In this document: positions 8,496 to 17,427 of the stretch, piece by piece
Layout of the letters: each line of letters begins with the position of its first letter
Numbering within the stretch: position 1 is the first letter of the stretch
DNA from: Mycoplasmatota bacterium
GTDB lineage: Bacteria > Bacillota_I > Bacilli_A > RF39 > UBA660
DNA: 46,992 bases
Assembly (NCBI GenBank): GCA_022763805.1
Contig: JALERC010000051.1
Span: 1-46,992, forward strand
Direction of reading: 5' to 3'
Position numbers and translations under genes: made by a program
Notes under the pieces: model-generated
Database searches by the model: none
Told to the model about the DNA's origin: nothing
What the model saw: only the letters and a program-made list of their open reading frames with translations

Positions 8496-9988
8496 TATTT
8501 TTTAATCAAAACTTCACCTGTCATAGCACTAGGAATTTCTATATCAAGCATATTTAATATTGTAGGAGCTATATCAGCAAGCTTTCCATCCTTTAATTCT
8601 ATATTTTTATCTGTAATAATAAATGGAACTAAACTTGTAGAATGACTTGTAATTACATTTCCATCATCATCTAACATCCAATCACAATTTCCATGATCAG
8701 CAGTAACAATTAATTTACCATCAAGTTCTTTAACTTTTTTATATATTTTTCCAACACATTCATCAACAGTCTCAACAGCTTTAATTGCTGCAGGAATATT
8801 TCCTGTATGTCCTACCATATCACCATTAGCATAATTAAGAATAACCACGTCAAAATCATCCATAATTTCTAATAATTTATCAGTAATTTCATAAGCACTC
8901 ATTTCTGGCTTTAAATCATATGTTGCAACTTTAGGTGAATTAATAAGTACCCTTTTGCAACCTTTTAAATCTTTTTCTATACCACCATCAAAGAAATATG
9001 TAACATGAGCATATTTTTCTGTTTCTGCTATTCTTAATTGTTTTTTACCTTTATCTGCTAAATATTCACCTAATGTATCGACTAACTCTTGATTTTTAAA
9101 TGCAGGAGTATAAATAACTTCATTACTTAAAGGCATCATAGTAACTAATTTTAAATTTTTAATTTGTTCTCTTTCAAAACCTTTAAATTCACTATTTGTT
9201 AAAGCACTAAATAATTCACGACCCCTATCAGGTCTAAAATTAAATAATATTAGTCCATCATTTTCTTTAATCATTCCTGATTCATCTAATATAACAGGTT
9301 TAACAAATTCATCTAATTCGTTATTTTTATAAGAATCTTCTATAGCTTCTTTATAATTTTCTTTTTTTATTCCTACACCATTTACTATAGCATCATAAGC
9401 AAGTTTAATTCTATCCCATCTATTATCTCTATCCATAGCATAATATCTACCAGATAAAGTAGCTAGTTTTACATTATCATTTAACTTCTCACTTAATATA
9501 TCTAAATATTTGATAGCTGAATCAGGTAATGTATCTCTACCATCTAAAAACATATGTAAGTAAATATGTTTAACTCCTTTATTTAAAGCATTATCAATTA
9601 ATGCTAATAAATGATTTATATGTGAATGAATTCCTCCATCACTTAATAATCCTAATAAATGTAAGTTTGAATTATTATCAAGTACATGATTGAATACTTT
9701 ATCAAATTCAACATTTTTAAAAAATTCTTTATTTTTGATTTTTTCATTTATTAATTGTAGTGGTTGATAAACTATTCTTCCAGCACCTATGTTCATATGA
9801 CCAACTTCTGAGTTACCCATTTGACCACTAGGAAGACCTACTAACTCACCACTAGCTTCAAGTAAACTATGTGGATAATTATTATATAAGTAATCTAAAT
9901 TAGGTTTATTTGCCATCTTATAAGCATTACCATGCATAGATTTTCTAATACCTACACCATCCATAATACATAATACTATTGGTTTCAT
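8495..9988 (-). CDS. gpmI: 2,3-bisphosphoglycerate-independent phosphoglycerate mutase
   Basis: Interconverts 3- and 2-phosphoglycerate in glycolysis in the cytosol, using two Mn ions. The 497 residues are close to the usual ~510. The metal site begins at IMDGVG (Asp10), and the phosphoserine nucleophile is Ser60 in GQMGNSEVGH. Further family marks are HxHxDGRDT-like LHMFLDGRDT, RYYAMDRDNRWDR, NFRPDRGRE and the C-terminal TADHGNCD and TSHSTSLVPF metal motifs. The ATG at 9988 has GGAG eight bases ahead. Its stop is joined to the next gene by TAATG. Elsewhere gpmI sits with other glycolytic genes; here it heads an operon with two surface-protein genes. Confidence 0.97.
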   Translation of the reverse strand: MKPIVLCIMDGVGIRKSMHGNAYKMANKPNLDYLYNNYPHSLLEASGELVGLPSGQMGNSEVGHMNIGAGRIVYQPLQLINEKIKNKEFFKNVEFDKVFNHVLDNNSNLHLLGLLSDGGIHSHINHLLALIDNALNKGVKHIYLHMFLDGRDTLPDSAIKYLDILSEKLNDNVKLATLSGRYYAMDRDNRWDRIKLAYDAIVNGVGIKKENYKEAIEDSYKNNELDEFVKPVILDESGMIKENDGLILFNFRPDRGRELFSALTNSEFKGFEREQIKNLKLVTMMPLSNEVIYTPAFKNQELVDTLGEYLADKGKKQLRIAETEKYAHVTYFFDGGIEKDLKGCKRVLINSPKVATYDLKPEMSAYEITDKLLEIMDDFDVVILNYANGDMVGHTGNIPAAIKAVETVDECVGKIYKKVKELDGKLIVTADHGNCDWMLDDDGNVITSHSTSLVPFIITDKNIELKDGKLADIAPTILNMLDIEIPSAMTGEVLIKK

Positions 9989-10021
9989 ATCATCATCTCC
10001 ATTAATATTTTAACATATAAT

Positions 10022-10047
10022 AAAAAAAATTACATAAAAATGTAATT
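10022..10047 (-). terminator. Intrinsic terminator after the lipid kinase gene
   Basis: Minus strand: AATTACAT-TTTT-ATGTAATT followed by T8; the stem begins at the stop codon of the kinase gene. Confidence 0.8.
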
Positions 10048-10903
10048 ATTTTGACACTATTAAACGTTTTATATCATAGTCATCATGATTATAATATCTA
10101 ATTGCATTAGGACACACTTTAAAATTAAATTCATTAGACCTAATACATTCACCATCAATACCACATAATATTTCTACATTTGATGTAACTTTTATATTTT
10201 TAATCTTACTATTATGAACATGTTTTTTCCCATAATGTTCTCCTTTAATTACATTAAGTAAAAAAGAAATCAACTCTATTTTTTTAACATTATCAAGAGA
10301 ACATAAATTTAAATATCCATCACTTAAATCAGCATCAGGTGTAATTTTAAATCCACCACCATAATATTTACCATTAGTAATAGTGAGAAGTGAATATAAC
10401 ATTTCTTTATTTTCGACATTTAATAAATATGGTTTATACTTTAAAAATGTATATATTATACTAGCATTATATATTTGTGATTTAGGAATATTTAATTTTT
10501 TCATTAATGATGCATTATTACTAATTTCTGAATCAATACCAATAGAAGCAGAATTTATAAAATACTTGTCATTTACTTTACCTAAATCAATATCCATAAT
10601 TCCTTCTTTACACTTACTAATTGTTTTATAAAAATCATTTCCTGATCCTGCTGGTATAACATGAAGTAACGAATTACTATAAGCCATACCATTAACAACT
10701 TCATTAATTGTTCCATCTCCACCAACAGCATAAATAATACAATTATTATATTTTTTAGCGATACTACTTGCTTCATACTTAAAAGAAGTGTAAATGATTT
10801 CATAATTTTCATGATTTTCTTTACACTTACTTTCTATATATTTAATAATCTCTAATGCCTTACCTTGTCCAGACATTGGATTAACAATAAATACTTTTTT
10901 CAT
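10046..10903 (-). CDS. Diacylglycerol/lipid kinase family protein (YegS/DgkB-like)
   Basis: Phosphorylates a membrane lipid such as diacylglycerol, which in Gram-positives recycles the lipid by-product of lipoteichoic acid synthesis. The 285 residues start with the nucleotide-binding VNPMSGQGKA, followed by the signature AVGGDGTINEVVNG (near 58-71) and PAGSGNDFYKT (near 86). The C-terminal beta domain has NSASIGIDSEI and the GGGFKITPDADLSDG segment, typical of the family. The start overlaps the preceding stop by one base (TAATG) with no strong ribosome site, so it is probably translated by coupling with the upstream 433-residue protein. Which lipid it uses cannot be read from the sequence. 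Confidence 0.92.
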   Translation of the reverse strand: MKKVFIVNPMSGQGKALEIIKYIESKCKENHENYEIIYTSFKYEASSIAKKYNNCIIYAVGGDGTINEVVNGMAYSNSLLHVIPAGSGNDFYKTISKCKEGIMDIDLGKVNDKYFINSASIGIDSEISNNASLMKKLNIPKSQIYNASIIYTFLKYKPYLLNVENKEMLYSLLTITNGKYYGGGFKITPDADLSDGYLNLCSLDNVKKIELISFLLNVIKGEHYGKKHVHNSKIKNIKVTSNVEILCGIDGECIRSNEFNFKVCPNAIRYYNHDDYDIKRLIVSK

Positions 10904-12204
10904 TATTTTGTTTTAACAACTTCGTTTGTCTTAATTTCAGACATTGCTAAGTAACGAGCATTTTTAGAAGCAGGCATAATACCTAAATTTTTATACATAT
11001 AATATTGAATAATATCTTCTTTTGATTTTAAAGATTTAGTACTTATTTTAGTACCATTAATAAAAGCTTCAGCATAATGATTATTATTAGTATTATTTAA
11101 TAATTCATTAATTACTTGATTAATATTTTTACCTTTAGTATCAACAATGACTTTTTCTTGTTTTGGTAAACCTTTAGTAGCCCAATATGGTGATACATAT
11201 TTTTCACTTTTTAAATTAGATTTTATTTTTTGTAAATTTTTAATTTCTTCTTGAATCTTTTCAATCTTAGTTGGTTCTTCATCTTTAACTTCTTTAAAAT
11301 CAACATCTATAGCATCATTAGTTGTAGATGTTTCAGGATGATTTAATTGTTTTGTTTCAGGAATTATAATATTTTCTTCTTTAGTTATTTCATCAATAAC
11401 ATCATCTTCAGATACATTTTTTTCCATAACAGCTGGTAATTTTTCTTCTTTAATTTCATTTTCCTCTACATCTTTAACATTATCTTCTTTTTTGTATTTG
11501 TCTTTGATTTTATTTAATTTATCTACAAATACATCTTTAATACTATTTTCTTTTTTAAATCTACTTTTAACATTATCTAAAAATTCCTTTTTAACGTTTG
11601 ATAATGATTTAACAAATAAAGGAATAGCATAAAATTTTCCAATAATTTTATTATGATCCCAAACAATTTTACGACCATTATTAACTATCTCATCAAGTTG
11701 TTCTTTATAATTATCTGGTTTTGATTTAATATATTCATTCACTTTTTTATTTTGTTCATTATATTTTTTATCAACATCATCAAAATCTTTAAATAAATTA
11801 TATTTAAAATTCTTTTTTATTTTATGACGAGAAAGTCTAACAATTGGTTCATGAAATTTTTCCCCTCTTACATCAACAGGAATAAAAGTATTTCTTGGTA
11901 ATTTAAAAGGATTATAAATTGGAATACAAGAAATAATTTTTCCAGTTTTAATTTCCTTAACATATAAGTCAAATAAACCTCTTTTATAATAAATAGGTCC
12001 ATCTACTTTTACGGCATTCTTATTTAAAAATTTTTTATTGTAAAAACGTCTAATTTTATTATCTTTATTTTCTTTTACTTGATATATATTTCCTTCATAA
12101 ACATCGTTTATATTATCTATATATCTTCCTACACCTTTTACTGCACATACAGCTAGAGCTATTTTTACTATTAAAGAAGTAGTTTTAATAATTAACATAA
12201 TCAT
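10903..12204 (-). CDS. Unknown membrane-anchored, charged coiled-coil protein
   Basis: No family recognised. The 433 residues begin with a hydrophobic helix (about 3-21, a likely anchor or uncleaved signal). Residues about 25-130 look folded (GPIYYKRGLFDLYVKEI, IPIYNPFKLPRNTF). A very Lys/Glu-rich, mostly helical and disordered stretch follows (about 140-335). The end is a compact C-terminal segment (about 345-433) with SPYWATKGLP and YYMYKNLGIMPASKNARYLA. The start ATG lies behind GGGGGT and a good sigma-A promoter. It is the first gene of a two-gene operon with the lipid kinase. A scaffold role at the membrane would fit the shape, but this is a guess. Confidence 0.7.
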   Translation of the reverse strand: MIMLIIKTTSLIVKIALAVCAVKGVGRYIDNINDVYEGNIYQVKENKDNKIRRFYNKKFLNKNAVKVDGPIYYKRGLFDLYVKEIKTGKIISCIPIYNPFKLPRNTFIPVDVRGEKFHEPIVRLSRHKIKKNFKYNLFKDFDDVDKKYNEQNKKVNEYIKSKPDNYKEQLDEIVNNGRKIVWDHNKIIGKFYAIPLFVKSLSNVKKEFLDNVKSRFKKENSIKDVFVDKLNKIKDKYKKEDNVKDVEENEIKEEKLPAVMEKNVSEDDVIDEITKEENIIIPETKQLNHPETSTTNDAIDVDFKEVKDEEPTKIEKIQEEIKNLQKIKSNLKSEKYVSPYWATKGLPKQEKVIVDTKGKNINQVINELLNNTNNNHYAEAFINGTKISTKSLKSKEDIIQYYMYKNLGIMPASKNARYLAMSEIKTNEVVKTK

Positions 12205-12234
12205 AATATATTACCCCCTACATAAGTGATTATT

Positions 12235-12263
12235 ATAATATATTAAAAACATTATTTTGTCAA
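12235..12263 (-). promoter_or_regulatory. Sigma-A promoter TTGACA-N17-TATTAT
   Basis: A consensus -35 (TTGACA) and a 5-of-6 -10 with 17-base spacing, about 30 bases before the 433-residue protein gene. The -35 follows directly on the upstream terminator. Confidence 0.8.
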
Positions 12264-12275
12264 TTTATTATTATC

Positions 12276-12303
12276 AAAAAACCTTGTACATTTACAAGGT
12301 TTT
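12276..12303 (-). terminator. Intrinsic terminator after the metallopeptidase gene
   Basis: Minus strand: AACCTTGTA-AATG-TACAAGGTT followed by T; it overlaps the stop codon at 12302 and ends the three-gene operon that starts at 14416. Confidence 0.85.
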
Positions 12304-13195
12304 ATTTAGTTATTAAATATACTTTATTAGTATCTAAGTTATTATCAACAATTATATCATTTATAAGATTTAATTCATTAATATTCATTTCTAATGAATT
12401 TTTTATTATTTTTGGATTAGTAATAAGTGATTTTAAATCATCAATATTTTTAATAAAATTATAAATTTTTTCTTTATTATTATTAAATAGTTTTGTAATA
12501 TAATCCCTATTAGATAAACTATCATAATATCCTAAAATAATAAATTGATAAGCTAATCTATCATTCATTTCATTAGAATTATTAGAATAATATTCTAAAG
12601 ATCTTATATTCATATTTTCATCATATATATTTTTTAGAATACTATATTTTTTAATTAATTCTTTATTAATTATACAATTTAGATAATTGTATAAAAATAA
12701 TGGATAATAATATATTTGATTATTATTAATATCTATATATGTATTTAAATTATCAAGTAACATTTGATATTTATTCTCAAAAACAATATTTTCATTATTA
12801 AAATATTTATTTACTATCTTATTAGCATTCATTCTAGCATATAATTCGTTATATGAACTATTATAAGCTGATTTATAAGTTTTATAATATTTTTTAATAT
12901 TTAAATTTTCTTTTAAATCTTCAAATACTAAATTTTCAATTAAACATATAAGGTCATAATAATTACCAGTATTATTAATGGAATTATTATAAACATTACA
13001 ATGAGTTAATTCATGAGAAATGATATTATATACTTCTTTCATATTATTAACTGCATTTATATTTATGCTTATCACATTATCTTTATAAAAAGCATTACCT
13101 TTAATTATAGATGGAAGTATTGTAGTTTTTAAAATAATATCTGGATTATCATTTAATTTATTAAAAACCTCTATTATACTATCTTTTTTTAACAT
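12302..13195 (-). CDS. Putative HExxH zinc metallopeptidase, unknown family
   Basis: The sequence holds IISHELTHCNVY near residues 61-72, an HExxH zinc site in a helix, and a downstream ELYARMNA helix about 60 residues later that could give the third ligand (Glu), as in gluzincins. The rest is Asn/Ile/Tyr-rich helical sequence with no signal peptide or membrane helix, so the protein looks cytosolic. ATG at 13195 (GAGAAAG ahead) is preferred to a TTG 12 bases upstream; it overlaps the preceding gene by 17 bases. It is last in an operon of unknown genes just downstream of the secretion locus. A processing peptidase is possible; nothing shows the substrate. Confidence 0.6.
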   Translation of the reverse strand: MLKKDSIIEVFNKLNDNPDIILKTTILPSIIKGNAFYKDNVISININAVNNMKEVYNIISHELTHCNVYNNSINNTGNYYDLICLIENLVFEDLKENLNIKKYYKTYKSAYNSSYNELYARMNANKIVNKYFNNENIVFENKYQMLLDNLNTYIDINNNQIYYYPLFLYNYLNCIINKELIKKYSILKNIYDENMNIRSLEYYSNNSNEMNDRLAYQFIILGYYDSLSNRDYITKLFNNNKEKIYNFIKNIDDLKSLITNPKIIKNSLEMNINELNLINDIIVDNNLDTNKVYLITK

Positions 13196-13811
13196 TTTCT
13201 TTCTCAATTTCTTCTTGAATAACTAATTTTAAAGCAGATAAAGCTATTTTTCTTTCTTCTTTAGAACAAACACTTAAAATATCATCTATTACATCTTTAA
13301 CTTCTTGTGATTCACATATAAATACAGAATTATCATATTTTTCATCATGATTTTTATCATACTTATCATAAATAGATTGTGCAGTATTTTCTATTTGACA
13401 TTCATCTTTAACCATCCAATTGATATTACGTTTTAGTTTATTTACTTTTTTTAATGTAGTATCGGCAGTTTGTAATGATATAGGTGCTGCTGTTGCAATT
13501 GTTGATGTAGAAGCAGTTGAAACTTGAGATTCACGAGTAGATGTTTCTACTCCATCAGCTGTAGTAAAATCACCAACAGCATTAACTCCACCAACTGAAC
13601 CACTACCTGTAAATCCTTCAGTAGTTGTTTTTTCTACAACACCTACTGTAGTACTTTCAGGTAATGATAAAGTTGTATTGACATCAAATAAACTTGTAAT
13701 ATAATTTTTTAATGTGCTAATAACAGGAATAGCTATTGTTGTAAATATAGCCCATACTCCAGTATTATCGTTATTATTTTTTTTGTTATTATTATTAATT
13801 ACTTCTTTCAT
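13179..13811 (-). CDS. Unknown protein with N-terminal membrane helix and Ser/Thr/Val-rich linker
   Basis: No family recognised. The 210 residues start with a polar Asn/Lys run, then a membrane helix (about 18-37). A low-complexity stretch rich in Thr, Ser, Gly and Val follows (about 45-120), then a charged, helical C-terminal part with CQIENTAQSIYDKY and VKDVIDDILSVCSKEERKIA. The start overlaps the previous gene by four bases (ATGA) and the end overlaps the metallopeptidase gene, so the three genes are translationally linked. Linker plus anchor suggests display away from the membrane. Confidence 0.55.
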   Translation of the reverse strand: MKEVINNNNKKNNNDNTGVWAIFTTIAIPVISTLKNYITSLFDVNTTLSLPESTTVGVVEKTTTEGFTGSGSVGGVNAVGDFTTADGVETSTRESQVSTASTSTIATAAPISLQTADTTLKKVNKLKRNINWMVKDECQIENTAQSIYDKYDKNHDEKYDNSVFICESQEVKDVIDDILSVCSKEERKIALSALKLVIQEEIEKENVKKR

Positions 13812-14416
13812 TTTTTTAGCCTCTTTTCTTTATTTGTTTCTATATTTTTATCTTTATAAAATTCTATTAAGAAATCTCTTAATTCTTTTAATGTTTCTAA
13901 ATCATTATTTTCAACAATAATACTACCTTTATTATCAGATTGTTTATTTAGTAATTCAATTGCCTCGTAATGTTGTAAATTTTTTTCTAATGTATAATTA
14001 TGATTTTTAGATAAATCTTTTTCTTTTATTTTTTTGTATCCTCTTTGTATTTTTTTATTTGTTCTTTCTTTTAATGCATCATTATATTTTTTAATTCTTA
14101 AATAATTATATCTTTGTAACATAACACAATATACATCTTTTATTAAATCAATATATATTAAATAATCAAACCAACTAGGTCCTTTAAAAATAATAAGTCT
14201 AGCGACTATAAAAGGAATTAAAACAAGTATATTTCTAGCATGTATAAAACCATTATAATATAGATATTTGAAATGATCTTCTGTTATACCATGATAGTTT
14301 TTATTCTTTCCCTTATCTTTAAAATGAATTAACTCTTCTAGTTTAAAAGCCATATTCCTAAATTTTTTAACACCTAATTTTTCATATATATGCATTTCTA
14401 TATTCTTTTTTTTCAT
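13808..14416 (-). CDS. Unknown membrane protein, first gene of a three-gene operon
   Basis: No family recognised. From the ATG at 14416 (AGAGGTG seven bases ahead) the product has 202 residues; an extension to 14449 has no ribosome site and would run into the promoter. One or two hydrophobic helices lie at about 60-95 (NILVLIPFIVARLIIF), and the rest is strongly basic with a Lys-rich helical C-terminal half. Its end overlaps the next gene by four bases. The promoter at 14440-14468 belongs to it. It lies directly downstream of the secretion locus but is transcribed separately. Confidence 0.6.
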   Translation of the reverse strand: MKKKNIEMHIYEKLGVKKFRNMAFKLEELIHFKDKGKNKNYHGITEDHFKYLYYNGFIHARNILVLIPFIVARLIIFKGPSWFDYLIYIDLIKDVYCVMLQRYNYLRIKKYNDALKERTNKKIQRGYKKIKEKDLSKNHNYTLEKNLQHYEAIELLNKQSDNKGSIIVENNDLETLKELRDFLIEFYKDKNIETNKEKRLKK

Positions 14417-14439
14417 AAAAATACACCTCTTAGAGGCAT

Positions 14440-14468
14440 ATATTATCATATCACAATTTCAATGTCAA
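14440..14468 (-). promoter_or_regulatory. Sigma-A promoter TTGACA-N17-TAATAT
   Basis: A consensus -35 and near-consensus -10 with 17-base spacing, overlapping the stop of the rhodanese gene. A short palindrome (CCTCTAAGAGG, 14423-14437 region) lies in the leader next to the ribosome site of the first gene. Confidence 0.85.
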
Positions 14469-14749
14469 TTTTTTATTAACCATTCATCATAACCACCCAT
14501 TATATTGATAACATTATATCCTAATTTAGAAAGTTTAATACATGTTTTTAAACTTGTTTTTCCATGTTGACAATATATATAATAGATATCTTCTTTATTG
14601 ATGTAATCACTAGGATTATTTATTAATTTATCATTTTCTATATGAACACTATTAGGAATATGGCTTGTATTATATTTTTCCTTATCCCTAATATCTATTA
14701 TTATATTATTATTTACATCTAATTTATTAACACTAATATTTTTTAACAT
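14465..14749 (-). CDS. Single-domain rhodanese-like protein
   Basis: Sulfurtransferase or sulfur-carrier domain. From the ATG at 14749, which has AGGTGAT seven bases ahead, the product has 94 residues, the size of a single rhodanese domain. A longer reading frame to 14884 would overlap the VirD4 gene and is rejected. Seen motifs are IIDIRDKEKYNTSHIPNSVHI (the CH2-type start), the active-site loop YCQHGKTS with its cysteine, and the closing GYDEWL. It follows the coupling-protein gene by about 50 AT-rich bases without a clear terminator, so it may be on the same transcript; a role in that machine is not implied by the domain. Confidence 0.88.
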   Translation of the reverse strand: MLKNISVNKLDVNNNIIIDIRDKEKYNTSHIPNSVHIENDKLINNPSDYINKEDIYYIYCQHGKTSLKTCIKLSKLGYNVINIMGGYDEWLIKN

Positions 14750-14798
14750 AAAAAAATCACCTATTATATTATATGAAATAATATAATAAATGATTAAT

Positions 14799-17417
14799 TT
14801 ATTCATCTTCATTAAAGAAATCATCAAAGAATTCATCATCTGAAACATAACTTTGTTCTTGAGTTTTATTATTAATATATTCATTATTCTTTTGAATAAA
14901 TGGATTAATTTTAGGTTGAATTGGAGCTTGATAGTTTCCTATATTATTACTATATATAGAAGGTCTAACAGGCTTAGAAGGTTCAGAAGGAACCTCAACT
15001 TTAGGCATTTCTATTTTTGGTTCAACAGGAATTTCTATTTTTGGTATTTCAACCTTAGGAGCCTCTATTTTAGGTTCGGTATTAGTAGTATCTGGAATAA
15101 CAATATTAGGATTTATTCTAGCACTATTTGGTACTTCAACTTTAGGAACTTCATTAAATGATTGAACAGGAATTTTAACTTGTTCTCTAATAGGTTCTGA
15201 AGCAAAAACATCATTAGGATTTATAGTTTTTTCTACCTCTACTGTTTTTGGCTCTACTAAATTATTATTCATAACTACATCATTTATACTTGGAATAGTA
15301 TTTACAGTTGTAGCCTCAGGAATATTAAAATTATTATCCGGTTTAACAAAGTTATTAACAGGATCCATTTGATTAATCATTGGATTTACTACTTTTTCTT
15401 CCATAACTGGTTCTTCTTCAATTAAATCTGGAGAAGGTTCTATAGAAGATGTTATAGGCATACTTGAATTTTGTTGTGCTTTTTCTCTTGCCATTTTTTC
15501 TTTTTCTAATCTTTCTTCTTCTTCAAGTTCTGCAATTTTAGCATCTATTCTTCTAACCATTTCATCAACATCGAAGCCACCAGGCATCATAGGTTGTTTT
15601 GGCATACCAGCAAATGCAGGCATTCCACCACCAAATGGATTAAATCCACCATCAGTACTATTTCCACCAGCCAAACTACTTAACATACTATTAACTTTTG
15701 CTTCCTTTTTCTTATCAACAAAACTTTTAATATCAAATGTTTGAACTGGTTGTTTTTGTCTTGTAGGATATCCTGCAAGACCATAATTTTTACCCCATGC
15801 ATTTTCATTAACCATCTTCCAGTTTGGTGTTAATTTAGTTTTAAATGGCATTTTTCTAATACGTAATGCAATTAAAGTCCATTGAGGTAATCTTTGTAAA
15901 TCACTTACAGTAACAAGTGGTGTTGATGCAGTTTTATCTTTTTCTTTAGATTTAACTTCACCACACATTTTACTAATCTCTTCTAATGCTGCAAGTTCAC
16001 TACTAATTAAGTAAATAATATTACCACAGTTACCCTTTATAGTTTCACCATTTTCTTTACCGTAAACTTCATATAATTGAGCAAAGTTTTGAATAACAAA
16101 TGTGAATCTAATCTTACGGCTTCGAGCGGCAGTAACCATTGTTGTAACATCTTTTAAAGGTGGCATGTTAGCAAACTCATCAAGAATAAAATTAGTTCTA
16201 AATGGAAGTTTACCACCAGATTCTTGTGCAACACTAATTAATGTTTCATAACATTGTTTTAAGAATATTGTTACTAATGAATGATATGTTTTCTTTTCAT
16301 CTTGAATAACAATAAATACGGCAGTCTTTTTTCTACCTATATTATGCATATCAAAATCACTATGTGAAAGCATTTCTGATAAATTTTCACGAGATGAAAA
16401 TAATTTTATTTTTTGTTTAAATACAGAAAGTATACTACTTTTTGTTTCATTAGGTGCCATTAAAGTACTAGCAACATTTATATATGCTGGAGAACCTTGA
16501 TCTTTATCACTAAAGAATTCTTTAATATATGTTGTATTACCTATTTTATCTTCTCCAGCAGTAGTCATTAAGTTGATACTATTTAAGTTTATTTCTTCTG
16601 GTTTAGCATCTTCAAAAAGTGCTAATGAAAGACCTGCAAAATAATCTGCAGAAGTTTTTTCCCAGAAAGGATCTTGACCCTTAGATGCTTCATCATATAG
16701 GATATTTAAAGCTAAGTCTTCTAGTAATTCACAAGCTTTATCTTGATTTCCCGAAGCATATAATTGATATGGTAATGTTAGAGGATTCCAGCAATTACCA
16801 TTTTGAGGATTACGGAAATTTAATAGTACAATGTTATATCCTTTTTCTTGTAATTCAAGAGCATTTTTTTCATAGATTTCACCTTTAGGATCGGTGATAA
16901 TCATTGATTCCCCTTTTTTAGCTAAAACCTTAACCATAGGTTGAATAGTCATTTCAGTTTTACCAGCACCAGTAGAACCAATTATAAGATTATGATATTC
17001 ACCATCATCAACCCATAATCTTTTACCATCATTTATTAATGGAATACCGGCATATTCACTTGTTTCAGAACTTGCCTCAACCATTTTTAATTCTTTTTTC
17101 ATCTCTTTTTCAGTTAACCAACGTGAATAACCTTTGTCTTTTTTAGGAGAAGTAGAAATACCAATACCTTCTTCTCTATCAAAGAAATATGATGAAACAC
17201 TAGTAAGGATTAATACTAGTACTGCAAAGAATATTAGCATAGTAGTAAAGAAATATTCTTTACTAAATGCAGGTAAAGGATTCAATCCCGCAAATGAACC
17301 ATAATTTGCAAATTCATGTAAATTTACTACAGCAATAGCTGATAAATATAATAAAACTAGGCAAAAAATTAAAAAGATTACTAAATCTTTAGGATCTGCC
17401 CTAAATTTTAATTTCAT
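14799..17417 (-). CDS. virD4: VirD4/TraG-type coupling ATPase of a type IV secretion-like system
   Basis: Recruits substrates to type IV secretion channels and drives their transfer. The 872 residues have two N-terminal membrane helices (about 12-33 and 55-77), then the RecA-like motor with Walker A GSTGAGKT (147-154) and Walker B FILDEFANMPPL (about 410-420). Other family marks are ITDPKGEIYE and NFAQLYEVYG. The last ~300 residues are unusual: a Gly/Met-rich linker, a Glu/Lys coiled coil, then a Pro/Val/Glu-rich tail with repeats such as KVEIPKIEIPVEPKIEMP. That tail could dock substrates or partners. ATG at 17417 has AGGAGG six bases ahead. No relaxase gene accompanies it. Confidence 0.95.
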   Translation of the reverse strand: MKLKFRADPKDLVIFLIFCLVLLYLSAIAVVNLHEFANYGSFAGLNPLPAFSKEYFFTTMLIFFAVLVLILTSVSSYFFDREEGIGISTSPKKDKGYSRWLTEKEMKKELKMVEASSETSEYAGIPLINDGKRLWVDDGEYHNLIIGSTGAGKTEMTIQPMVKVLAKKGESMIITDPKGEIYEKNALELQEKGYNIVLLNFRNPQNGNCWNPLTLPYQLYASGNQDKACELLEDLALNILYDEASKGQDPFWEKTSADYFAGLSLALFEDAKPEEINLNSINLMTTAGEDKIGNTTYIKEFFSDKDQGSPAYINVASTLMAPNETKSSILSVFKQKIKLFSSRENLSEMLSHSDFDMHNIGRKKTAVFIVIQDEKKTYHSLVTIFLKQCYETLISVAQESGGKLPFRTNFILDEFANMPPLKDVTTMVTAARSRKIRFTFVIQNFAQLYEVYGKENGETIKGNCGNIIYLISSELAALEEISKMCGEVKSKEKDKTASTPLVTVSDLQRLPQWTLIALRIRKMPFKTKLTPNWKMVNENAWGKNYGLAGYPTRQKQPVQTFDIKSFVDKKKEAKVNSMLSSLAGGNSTDGGFNPFGGGMPAFAGMPKQPMMPGGFDVDEMVRRIDAKIAELEEEERLEKEKMAREKAQQNSSMPITSSIEPSPDLIEEEPVMEEKVVNPMINQMDPVNNFVKPDNNFNIPEATTVNTIPSINDVVMNNNLVEPKTVEVEKTINPNDVFASEPIREQVKIPVQSFNEVPKVEVPNSARINPNIVIPDTTNTEPKIEAPKVEIPKIEIPVEPKIEMPKVEVPSEPSKPVRPSIYSNNIGNYQAPIQPKINPFIQKNNEYINNKTQEQSYVSDDEFFDDFFNEDE

Positions 17418-17427
17418 AAAATTCCTC

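Noticed and set aside
14749..14884. N-terminal extension of the rhodanese gene
   Set aside because: It overlaps virD4, is low-complexity Ile/Tyr/Met, and the ATG at 14749 has a clear ribosome site.
14853..15161. Plus-strand frame antisense to the VirD4 tail
   Set aside because: It is the shadow of the Pro/Val repeats and shows only Arg/Phe/Tyr-rich repeats.
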